DNA of 64,000 bases, taken from NCBI RefSeq assembly GCF_026624755.1, contig NZ_JAPMXC010000001.1, positions 2,142,365-2,206,364 of the forward strand. The letters are read 5' to 3'. Source of the DNA: Robbsia betulipollinis. GTDB lineage: Bacteria; Pseudomonadota; Gammaproteobacteria; Burkholderiales; Burkholderiaceae. Below are positions 51,555-59,094 of the stretch, one piece after another (the first letter of the stretch is position 1; each line of letters starts with the position of its first letter). Made by a program: the position numbers and the translations under genes. A model generated the notes under the pieces. It did no database searches. It had not been told where the DNA came from and saw only the letters and a program-made list of their open reading frames with translations.

Positions 51555-52917
51555 GCGTCGGCTCGGTGGCGGAGGATCCCGGAGCTTGCGCGTCAGGCGA
51601 CCCACTCGACCGGGACGCGGGCTGGCCCATCGATGCCGAAGCCGGCTGCGAGTTCGGCTCCGACGCCGCGCCGCCGTTGCGCGCCTCGTGCGTGCCCGTC
51701 GTGCTGTCGCTCGCGCCGCGCGTATCGACATCCACCGTCACCGACATGCCCGGCAGCAGCATGTTGCGCGTCTGCGCATCGGCGTCGACGCGAATGCGCA
51801 CCGGCACCCGCTGCACGATCTTCGTGAAATTACCCGTCGCGTTCTCCGGCGGCAGCAGCGCGAATTCCGACCCGGTGCCCGGCGCGAAACTCTCGACCAC
51901 GCCATGCAGGTCCTGATCGGGCAGGGCGTCGAGGTGCAGGGTCGCGGACTGACCGATCCGCATCCGGCCGATCTGCGTTTCCTTGAAATTGGCGACGAGG
52001 TAGATTTTCTGTACCGGCACCAGCGTCATCATCCGGGTGCCCGGCTGTACATACTGGCCGACGCGCACGGTGCGGTCGCCCACCCGCCCGTCGCGCGCGG
52101 CAACGACCACCGCGTCGTTGACATCGAGATGCGATGCGCGCGCGCTTGCTTCGCCCGCCTCGAGCTGGGCGCGCGCCTGCGCGATCTGCGCATTGATCGT
52201 CGCGATCTGCGCGGTCGCGGCCCGCACCGACGCCAGATTCGCCGCGTAGGTGGCGCGCGCCTGGTCACGGGTGCTGCGCAGGTCCGACACCTTCTCGCCG
52301 GTTTCCGCGCCGGTGGCCGCCAACGGCGCGTAGCGATCGTATTCCCGCGCCGCGTGGTCCGCGCTGATGCGCGCCGCGTCGGCCTGCGCCTTCGCCTGAT
52401 CGATCGTCGCGTGCTGCTGTTTGATATCCGCCAGCGCGCGCGTGATGTCGGCGCGGCGCGCATCGATCGTCGCCTGCGACTGGTCCAGTGTCGCCTGATA
52501 CTGGCGCGCATCGAGTTTCACCAGCGGCTGGCCGGCCTTCACCGTTTGATTGTCGCCGACATAAACATCCAGCACATAACCCGAGATCTTCGGCGCGATC
52601 GCCACGCTGTCCGCGCGCAAATAGGCGTCGTCGGTGTTTTCGATGAAGCGGCCCACCGTCCACCAGTGAAACAGCCAGACCAGGCCGGCGATCAACACCA
52701 CCGCGCCGATCAGCAGCCAGATGACGAGGCGGCGGCGTTTCTGCTGCGGTGTGGCCTGCGGCTTCTTCTTTTCCTGACCGGCATCGGGCGACTTGCGTGT
52801 CGCGGCGCCTGTCGTCCCGGCGGCCTGTTGCGTCGGGTTCGCGTCCAGCCGCGCGTCGGTTGCGGCCGCGGGACGGGGCTGCAGGCTCGCTTCCTGGCCG
52901 GACGATGCCGGATTCAT
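51547..52917 (-). CDS. HlyD/EmrA-type efflux periplasmic adaptor
   Basis: A 456-residue membrane-fusion protein. A polar cytosolic leader (1-75) is followed by one membrane helix (LVIWLLIGAVVLIAGLVWLF), a lipoyl-like beta domain (ENTDDAYLRADSVAIAPKISGYV), a long alpha-helical hairpin (100-230) and a beta barrel (VGDRTVRVGQYVQPGTRMMTLVP). The C-terminal 50 residues are Ser/Gln-rich. It joins the DHA2 antiporter to the outer-membrane channel. The ATG of MNPASSGQ was chosen because further upstream the frame crosses the promoter region. It heads a three-gene leftward operon. Confidence 0.9.
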   Translation of the reverse strand: MNPASSGQEASLQPRPAAATDARLDANPTQQAAGTTGAATRKSPDAGQEKKKPQATPQQKRRRLVIWLLIGAVVLIAGLVWLFHWWTVGRFIENTDDAYLRADSVAIAPKISGYVLDVYVGDNQTVKAGQPLVKLDARQYQATLDQSQATIDARRADITRALADIKQQHATIDQAKAQADAARISADHAAREYDRYAPLAATGAETGEKVSDLRSTRDQARATYAANLASVRAATAQIATINAQIAQARAQLEAGEASARASHLDVNDAVVVAARDGRVGDRTVRVGQYVQPGTRMMTLVPVQKIYLVANFKETQIGRMRIGQSATLHLDALPDQDLHGVVESFAPGTGSEFALLPPENATGNFTKIVQRVPVRIRVDADAQTRNMLLPGMSVTVDVDTRGASDSTTGTHEARNGGAASEPNSQPASASMGQPASRSSGSPDAQAPGSSATEPTHG

Positions 52918-52950
52918 GCTAGTCGCCACGGCGGGCTCCCCAAAATATAT

Positions 52951-53000
52951 TCCAATGGATATAATTATGCCGAATGGTATAGTTATATCAAGCGATATAT
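52951..53000. promoter_or_regulatory. Overlapping divergent promoters and candidate TetR operator
   Basis: An AT-rich island between the adaptor gene and the TetR gene. The perfect inverted repeat TATATC-AAGC-GATATA (52984-52999) covers the -35 (TTGATA, minus strand) of a leftward promoter whose -10 (CATAAT) is 16 bp away at 52964-52969. A rightward promoter (TGGATA, 16 bp, TATAGT at 52978-52983) serves the regulator. AATGG-TATA-type direct repeats begin at 52954 and 52973. Binding by the adjacent TetR protein is inferred. Confidence 0.6.
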
Positions 53001-53032
53001 TTCTAGTGTCGATTTGGCAACAGAGGATTTGA

Positions 53033-53746
53033 ATGACAGAGGACAAGCGTCTGCGGCATCCCGCGGGCGGGGGTTACGCGCGCGGCGGGGAAACCCGCCA
53101 ACGCATCATCGACGCCGCGATCGGCGTGTTCGGCGAGCGGGGATTCGATGCCGCCACCACACGCGAGATCGCGCAGCGCGCCGAGGTCAACCCACCCGCG
53201 CTCCAGTACTACTTCGAGAACAAGGAGGGGCTCTATCGCGCGTGCGTCGAGCATCTCGTCACCGAATCGTCGGCACGTTTCGATCCCGTGATCAGTCACG
53301 TCACGCAGTCCCTGGAAGACGGCGCGCAGGGTGACGCGGCGGTCGAGCTGTTCTGTCTGCTGCAGGACGCGATCATCGAGCACTTGCTGGGTTCGGGATC
53401 CGGGGACCGGCGCGGGCAGCACCTCTTCAAGCATCTCTTCATGGCCCGCGAGCAAAGCGGCCATGGGCCGGGGGGTGTCCTGGAAACACTGCCGCAGAAA
53501 CCCGGCCTGCGGATCAATCAGGCGGGCACCGCGATCCTCGCGCGGCTGAGCGGCGGCGCGGCCGATGATCCGGAACTGAAGTTGCGGGCCATGATGCTGT
53601 TCGGTCAGGCCCTGGTCTTTCATTTCGCGCGTCCCGCGACGCTGGCGGTGCTGGGCTGGACAGATATCGACGCGGAGAGGGTACGGTTGCTCAAGCACAC
53701 CGTCCGCGAACAGACGAAGGCGGTGCTGAGCGCCCGCGTGCGTTAG
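53033..53746 (+). CDS. TetR/AcrR-family repressor (CecR/DUF1956 type)
   Basis: A 237-residue repressor. The N-terminal helix-turn-helix (TRQRIIDAAIGVFGERGFDAATTREIAQRAEVNPPALQYYF split over about residues 21-62) is followed by a C-terminal ligand domain of the CecR/DUF1956 kind, which starts near residue 90. Its start is preceded by AGAGGA. Being divergent from the efflux operon, it very probably represses that operon and itself through the AT-rich site between them. The ligand is unknown. Confidence 0.88.
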   Translation: MTEDKRLRHPAGGGYARGGETRQRIIDAAIGVFGERGFDAATTREIAQRAEVNPPALQYYFENKEGLYRACVEHLVTESSARFDPVISHVTQSLEDGAQGDAAVELFCLLQDAIIEHLLGSGSGDRRGQHLFKHLFMAREQSGHGPGGVLETLPQKPGLRINQAGTAILARLSGGAADDPELKLRAMMLFGQALVFHFARPATLAVLGWTDIDAERVRLLKHTVREQTKAVLSARVR

Positions 53747-55075
<1,329 letters not shown>

Positions 55076-55115
55076 AAGGCCAGGACGACAGGGCAGGGGC
55101 GCGGTGAAAAAATAG

Positions 55116-55144
55116 TTGGAAGATTCCGGGCCTTCGTTTATACT
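55116..55144 (+). promoter_or_regulatory. Sigma-70 promoter of tRNA-Ser
   Basis: TTGGAA (-35, 55116-55121) and TATACT (-10, 55139-55144) are separated by exactly 17 bp. The expected start near 55151 gives about 40 nt of leader before the tRNA. Confidence 0.7.
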
Positions 55145-55192
55145 CGCGTCTCTTCTGTGATTCGACCCGCAGAGAGCAGCAGGCAGCAAGAC

Positions 55193-55283
55193 GGAAAGGT
55201 GGCAGAGTGGTCGAATGCGCCAGACTCGAAATCTGGTTTACGGTTCCGCCGTAACGTGGGTTCGAATCCCACCCTTTCCTCCA
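55193..55283 (+). tRNA. tRNA-Ser(CGA)
   Basis: A full cloverleaf: acceptor GGAAAGG/CCTTTCC, anticodon stem CCAGA/TCTGG around loop CTCGAAA (anticodon CGA, reads UCG), a long variable arm (TACGG...CCGTA) as expected of class II tRNA-Ser, T stem GTGGG/CCCAC with TTCGAAT loop, and an encoded CCA. The discriminator base (55280) reads as T. It lies about 120 bp after serS and marks the left border of the variable region. Confidence 0.95.
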
Positions 55284-55308
55284 GGATTCAAGGACTTAGG
55301 TCCGATAG

Positions 55309-55335
55309 AAAACCAGCCCTCGGGCTGGTTTTTTG
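55309..55335 (+). terminator. Rho-independent terminator after tRNA-Ser
   Basis: AACCAGCCC and GGGCTGGTT form a 9-bp perfect stem with a 2-base gap in the repeat (so a loop of about 4), followed by TTTTG and another T run. Confidence 0.9.
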
Positions 55336-55435
55336 TTTTGGGAAGCAGATTTTTTGCCCGACTGGCGGAAATTCTAGGTAGAAAACGTACCGGGTTGGCG
55401 CTCTCTTACGCTCCTCATTTTCTATCCACGACGGT

Positions 55436-55726
55436 TCAATCGGACGCTTCCTTTGGTGTCAAGGTCGCGCTCCGCTCTGGTTGGTGAATGTGCGCATTCC
55501 CGTCTTTTAAAAACTCTTCCAAGGCGGTTCGATGTGGCGGCGGTAAAGTGCTGTCTAGTTCGGCCCCCCATTGCGCGTCGTCGTTTATCTGCGCCATCGG
55601 TTCAAAAAACGGCCGCATGCGCTTGATGACTTCTTCCGGTATCTCCCTTGCATCCGGATCGCTTGCGATGCCTCGGTTGATCGCCGCTTCCTCGGCTTCA
55701 GTGGGCTCAATGTATTTACGCGCCAT
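55436..55726 (-). CDS. Small acidic protein, N-terminus resembling BrnA-type antitoxins
   Basis: A 96-residue acidic protein. Its N-terminal third (TEAEEAAINRGIASDPDAREIPEEVIKRMRP, spread over residues 9-40) has the spacing and DPDA...RP pattern of BrnA-like antitoxins. The C-terminal two thirds are not recognised and lack the ribbon-helix-helix tail of true BrnA. No BrnT toxin is beside it. Its ATG overlaps the end of the decayed HEPN gene, on the same strand, so it was probably third in that operon. Likely a real but possibly orphaned gene. Confidence 0.45.
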   Translation of the reverse strand: MARKYIEPTEAEEAAINRGIASDPDAREIPEEVIKRMRPFFEPMAQINDDAQWGAELDSTLPPPHRTALEEFLKDGNAHIHQPERSATLTPKEASD

Positions 55727-56155
55727 GACGTGTTCCGGTAGTGTTCGGGGGCGTCAATGCATCGACTTTGACGGCTACTGTCTGGCAAGCGGCTACCAAG
55801 TCAGGGACGATCCGAGCATCGATGTTCAAATTGCCTTCTTATTCGCCAACGTTGCGAATATCGTGACACTTCGACAGAACGCGCCAGACTGACGGGCCAA
55901 GGCCGAGGGTATGCGGCAGCAGCTGAAATACAAGGAATCGATTGGTGGAACGGTAACCGCAGCGCCGCGAGACACAGAGCATGGGCGGCGTTATAAAGCC
56001 AGATCGAAACGGCTTTCGATGGCGAGTGACGAGTTGAGGGCATCCCGCAACCTTGCATGTCCTGAGCGTTTCAAGCCATCAAACTCTCTGGCGTCCGGCG
56101 GCTCGACTTTCAGAGGTTTTCCAGGGCCACTCAGGTTTTCAAGCGGGGAGGTCAT
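55716..56155 (-). pseudogene. Decayed HEPN-type toxin/partner gene, copy 1
   Basis: Read with frame corrections, the strand encodes a protein of about 148 residues beginning MTSPLENLSGPGKPLK, with the block SRFDLAYNAAHALCLAALR and then YRSTNRFLVFQLLPHTLG. A WRVLSKCH segment gives the R-x5-H motif of HEPN ribonuclease-fold proteins. Three lesions are visible when compared with copy 2 (58920-59082): a 1-base insertion near 55997, an 8-base deletion near 55957, and a TAA at 55839-55841 where the family has GEYEG. The start overlaps the end of the nucleotidyltransferase remnant by 17 bp. Family assignment is by recalled similarity to MNT/HEPN pairs. Confidence 0.7.
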
Positions 56156-56281
56156 TGGCGGTTCCCAAGATCCAGATCTTCGGTTGTTCCAGTACCCTTG
56201 TCAGAAAGGACTCGTGATCTGCCAACCGCTTGGCGAAATCCTCGCGGGTCAGGATGGTTGGGTTGACCGGTCTGCCAAGCG
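56139..56281 (-). pseudogene. C-terminal remnant of an MNT-type nucleotidyltransferase, copy 1
   Basis: The last 47 codons, from LGRPVNPT through the FLTRVLEQPKIW block to NDLPA, match the C-terminus of small nucleotidyltransferases that pair with HEPN proteins. The N-terminal part with the catalytic GSxxxG...DxD motif is gone: upstream of about 56281 the frame runs into unrelated sequence (SQREFVCIRLEHKNPDSP), which keeps an open frame to an ATG at 56366. The remnant overlaps the HEPN start, the usual coupling of such antitoxin-toxin pairs. Confidence 0.6.
56204..56249 (-). repeat. 46-bp repeat shared with 57260-57305
   Basis: The two segments match at 42 of 46 positions in the same orientation. 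Both code for the TREDFA(K/R)RLADH(E/K)SF part of the nucleotidyltransferase; two of the four differences are synonymous and two change Lys/Arg and Glu/Lys. They are separate diverged gene copies, not a recent exact duplication. Confidence 0.85.
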
Positions 56282-56432
56282 TATTGCCGGCGTCCTCGGG
56301 ACTGTCAGGATTTTTGTGTTCGAGGCGGATGCACACGAATTCGCGTTGTGACCGGCACGACTGCAACGGCTCCTGGCCGATCCAGCGATTGCGACCATCG
56401 ATACCGCTGGATGTCGCGTGATAAGCCGGCGC

Positions 56433-56948
56433 TCAGGGCGCTCTGGCTTCCGCGCGCTGCTTGACCGCGGAATTCATCATCTGAAAGTTCCGCCGAGTCT
56501 CCGCAACTACGTCTTTCGTCAACCACCCAACGAGCAATCCCGAAAAAGACTCCGTTTGCTCAAGGTGGGTACCACCAGGTACCGCAAGGAGGTGAATGCA
56601 ATGTGTACCGTCGAAGACGCCGCGAATCCATACACCTCCACGCCAGCAAAGGTCTTGTTCCGGATGAATGACCAGCACAGTTGGCTTGAACACCATCGCA
56701 TTCGGTCCGGTGCCCAGCACGATGCGGATTGTCTCTCCTTCCTTGAAGTCGCCGTCAACACGGGTAATGAAGGGATTCCAATCGGAATACGCCATGCTGT
56801 TCGATACGACGTTCCAGACATCGGCGGGCGGCCGATCGATGAGAATGTCAGCCTGCACACTGCTGTTTTTGTGCAGGACAAAAAGGGTTCCAATTACGCC
56901 GACAGCAGTGACGACAAGGCCTTTCAGCAGCAATACCCGCAAGCCCAT
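56433..56948 (-). CDS. SRPBCC-domain protein with N-terminal membrane helix
   Basis: A 171-residue protein. One membrane helix (LLLKGLVVTAVGVIGTLFVL) is followed by an SRPBCC/polyketide-cyclase-like domain: SVQADILIDRPPADVWNVVSNSMAYSDWNPF near its start and a C-terminal long helix ending QMMNSAVKQRAEAR. Such domains bind hydrophobic ligands; the ligand is unknown. The ATG of MGLRVLL was preferred over a GTG 12 codons upstream. It is intact although flanked by decayed genes. The base composition is lower in GC than the core genes. Confidence 0.65.
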   Translation of the reverse strand: MGLRVLLLKGLVVTAVGVIGTLFVLHKNSSVQADILIDRPPADVWNVVSNSMAYSDWNPFITRVDGDFKEGETIRIVLGTGPNAMVFKPTVLVIHPEQDLCWRGGVWIRGVFDGTHCIHLLAVPGGTHLEQTESFSGLLVGWLTKDVVAETRRNFQMMNSAVKQRAEARAP

Positions 56949-57054
56949 ATTTGCCCCGCGATCGATTGCAAGTTTGAACTGCACAGATGGTTGACGATCT
57001 GGCCAGGCGACGTCGAGTGTCTGAATCTTGAGCCGGCCAGAGTTTGATAGACAC

Positions 57055-57258
57055 CTACGAGCCGTTTAACGCATTGCGCCGCTCAAACTCCACCGGTGAC
57101 AGGTGGCCCACGAAGCCGTGTCGGCGAATTGGGCTGTAGAACATCTCAATGTAATCGAACACGTCCATAGTTGTCATCGCCCTGGTCGGATCGATTCGCC
57201 GTTTTATTCGTTCCTTTTTCAACGCTCCAAAGAAGCTCTCTGCCACGGCATTATCGTC
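57055..57258 (-). mobile_element. IS3-family transposase (OrfB), C-terminal fragment
   Basis: The last 67 codons of an IS3-group integrase: DDNAVAESFFGALKKERI, the catalytic glutamate in AESFF, and YIEMFYSPIRRHGFVGHLSP. Everything before the DNAVAES block is missing. The open frame continues a further 18 codons upstream only because it enters a nucleotidyltransferase scrap in another frame. The insertion-sequence end downstream of 57055 was not identified. Confidence 0.85.
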
Positions 57259-57259
57259 G

Positions 57260-57305
57260 GAAAGGACTTGTGATCCGCCAATCGCCTGGCGAAATCCTCG
57301 CGGGT
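57260..57305 (-). pseudogene. Nucleotidyltransferase scrap, copy 2
   Basis: A 46-bp piece encoding TREDFARRLADHKSF, matching residues in copy 1 at 56204-56249. It abuts the truncated IS3 transposase directly (1-2 bp), so the IS fragment interrupts or replaces the rest of this gene. No HEPN gene follows it. Confidence 0.7.
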
Positions 57306-57352
57306 ATGCCATAGCGATGCGTGGCGAAATGCAAGGGAACTGGATGTTTTAG

Positions 57353-57490
57353 TCAGGCGGAAATCTGATTCGTGAAAACTGCCGGCCCGCCAAAAGTGAA
57401 CCCCTCTTTCCGATGCAGGCGGACAGACGCTTCGTTCGGCAGGCTGAGAAGCAAATCAAGGTCTGTTGCCTCTGCCGGTCGGATAATCAT
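57353..57490 (-). pseudogene. Internally deleted GNAT acetyltransferase
   Basis: A 45-codon frame begins MIIRPAEATDLDLLLSL, the usual first strand and helix of GNAT enzymes, and jumps straight to NEASVRLHRKEGFTFGG, the usual last helix and strand. The central acetyl-CoA-binding part (some 80-100 residues) is missing, so this is an in-frame deletion relic. Confidence 0.7.
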
Positions 57491-57680
57491 AGGCGTTTCA
57501 CTCGAATGGTTTTTGCGAAAACACGCGTCGCACACTGGGTTCGACGCGGCAGTAATGAGTCGGGCTGGTCGGTCGGACGCACGAGCAATGGTCCCAATGG
57601 CCGACCTCGCAGCTTTCGATCATGTACTTGTGGTGCATCGGTATTTAAGATCAAGTCTCGACCTAAAAGAGGCTTGAGCA
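57491..57680. other. Non-coding gap before the glycosyltransferase-like gene
   Basis: About 190 bp with short open frames on both strands that resemble nothing known. It probably carries the promoter of the rightward gene at 57681; a GAGG site lies just before that start. Confidence 0.3.
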
Positions 57681-58547
57681 ATGAACCGCAGAGATTTTAT
57701 TCGAATTTCCGGGTACGGATCGATTGCAGGATTTGGAGTCCTGTCGAAGCCATCGCGATGCGAAATGGCACTGCGCTATGGCGATGATCGACGTGTCTTA
57801 ACGCAGCCGGTGAGCGAGATTCACCAGATCTTGCTGTTGGACGGCATGGCTCTCCCTGAAAAAATTTCTCCGGTACTGGCCGAGCGTACCGCGGTTCTGC
57901 AACGGATGTACCCAGGGGCGAAATACAATTTGTGGAGTGGCGAGGCATTGAGAAGTTTCATTGCAGAGCACTTTGGCGCCGAAACGCTTCATGCATTCGA
58001 TAGCTTGAAACCTTACTCGTATAAGTCTGACCTTGGTCGATATTGTTTGCTGTACCAACTGGGAGGCCTTTACTCGGATATGTCTTTGCTGCATGAAAGA
58101 TCTTGGATCATTCCCCAAGGGTGTGGCTACGCCGCATTTATCGATCGATACAGAAAGAAGAGCCTTTTCGAACATAGTATGGGTAACAGTCTATTGTGGG
58201 CGAAGCCGAAAAGAAGGGAATTTTTGCTGGCGATAGAAAGAATTATAAAAAACTGTAAGGAAAAATTTTACGGAGCGAGCTGGCTGGAGCCGACCGGGCC
58301 GTGGTTGCTTGGCCATGCCTATGCTTGTGTGGCATCGGACAATTGGCGGGCAGGTATCACGCCGGATCAATGGTTCGGCGCTATTTTAGGAGACGACGCA
58401 AGCGGTGCAAAATTCACGAGTTTTCTGGAAGAAGAACCTACGATGGTTGCCAACCGGGGCAACCGGTTGGGCGGCGACTGGACGGGTTTTGGGCATGCGG
58501 GCGTGAATAATTATCGAGACATGTGGTTCGCAAGGGAGGTCTACTAA
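57681..58547 (+). CDS. Tat-signal glycosyltransferase-like protein (DXD sugar-binding, OCH1-like)
   Basis: A 288-residue protein. It begins MNRRDFIRISGYGSIAGFGV, a twin-arginine signal (Arg3-Arg4), so export of a folded protein is predicted. The body matches the GT32-like 'glycosyltransferase sugar-binding region containing DXD' family: SDLGRYCLLYQLGGLYSD (Asp117 and Tyr131-Asp133). In the family GG-x-Y-x-D-x-D binds the metal and nucleotide sugar; here it reads YSDMS, so the second Asp is Ser135. Codon and base use are clearly AT-richer than the core. No partner sugar genes are near. Activity is uncertain. Confidence 0.7.
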   Translation: MNRRDFIRISGYGSIAGFGVLSKPSRCEMALRYGDDRRVLTQPVSEIHQILLLDGMALPEKISPVLAERTAVLQRMYPGAKYNLWSGEALRSFIAEHFGAETLHAFDSLKPYSYKSDLGRYCLLYQLGGLYSDMSLLHERSWIIPQGCGYAAFIDRYRKKSLFEHSMGNSLLWAKPKRREFLLAIERIIKNCKEKFYGASWLEPTGPWLLGHAYACVASDNWRAGITPDQWFGAILGDDASGAKFTSFLEEEPTMVANRGNRLGGDWTGFGHAGVNNYRDMWFAREVY

Positions 58548-58599
58548 TCACGGATTCCAAAACCGGGAACCAAGCGCAAAAAGGTAACCCGCAGGCGGT

Positions 58600-58845
58600 A
58601 TGAAACGCAAACTTGTTGGCGATCGGATGTGAGCAGGGCTTGCGCCGCTGCTGCCGGAAGCCAAACCCTCGGCGCTGAGTGGACGACCCCGTGTGAACGA
58701 TCGGACAGCGTTCGATGAGATCCTGTTCGTTTTGTTCGCCGGCATTCCGTGGAAGGCATTGTCTACCGAACCTGGCGTCGGGAGCGGCATGACGTGCTGG
58801 CGACGGTTACATGAATGGCACGAAGCGGACATATGGAAACGGTAG
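58600..58845 (+). mobile_element. IS5-family transposase, N-terminal fragment with nonsense codons
   Basis: The frame from ATG 58600 encodes MKRKLVGDRM, then a TGA (58630-58632) where the family has tryptophan, then LAPLLPEAKP...GRPRVNDRTAF, FAGIPWKALSTEPGVGSGMTCWRRLHEWHEADIWKR, typical of IS5-group transposases. A TAG at 58843-58845 replaces a leucine; weak similarity runs about 30 bp further. The catalytic part is missing. Confidence 0.8.
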
Positions 58846-58919
58846 CATCATTGCTTGCCGCAGCACTTGTGCGATCACGATCAAATTATGCATCCGGTTC
58901 ATTGAGCGTCAATGTCGAA

Positions 58920-59082
58920 AATTGGTTGAACGGAAACCACTCCATCGCAGCGCTGCGAGACACAGGGCATGGGCGGCGTTATAAACCGGATCGAAACGGC
59001 GTTCGATGGCAAGTGACGGATTGAGGGCATCCCGCAACCTCGCATGTTCTGATCGCTTCAAACCCTCAGACTCTTCGCTGCC
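58920..59082 (-). pseudogene. HEPN-type gene fragment, copy 2
   Basis: About 160 bp homologous to copy 1 (55941 to about 56095) on the same strand. In one open frame it reads GLKRSEHARLRDALNPSLAIERRFDPVYNAAHALCLAALRWSGFRSTN, then ends. It lacks the 1-base insertion and 8-base deletion of copy 1, so it preserves the ancestral frame there, but it has lost both ends, including the R-x5-H motif. Confidence 0.7.
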
Positions 59083-59094
59083 TGTCTCTTATAC
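59082..59094. repeat. 13-bp match to Tn5 mosaic end / IS50-type terminus
   Basis: CTGTCTCTTATAC equals the first 13 of 19 bases of the Tn5 mosaic end and differs at one base from the IS50 outside end. It lies exactly at the border between the HEPN fragment and the large zincin gene, and supplies that gene's TAA stop. Confidence 0.5.

Noticed and set aside
55488-55892. A 134-codon plus-strand frame opposite the BrnA-like and HEPN genes
   Set aside because: The minus strand carries recognisable protein families here; this frame has no similarity or ribosome-binding site.
56282-56432. Open frame before the nucleotidyltransferase remnant (SQREFVCIRLEHKNPDSP) as part of the antitoxin
   Set aside because: It lacks the nucleotidyltransferase catalytic motif and similarity starts only at LGRPVNPT; origin of this stretch is unknown.
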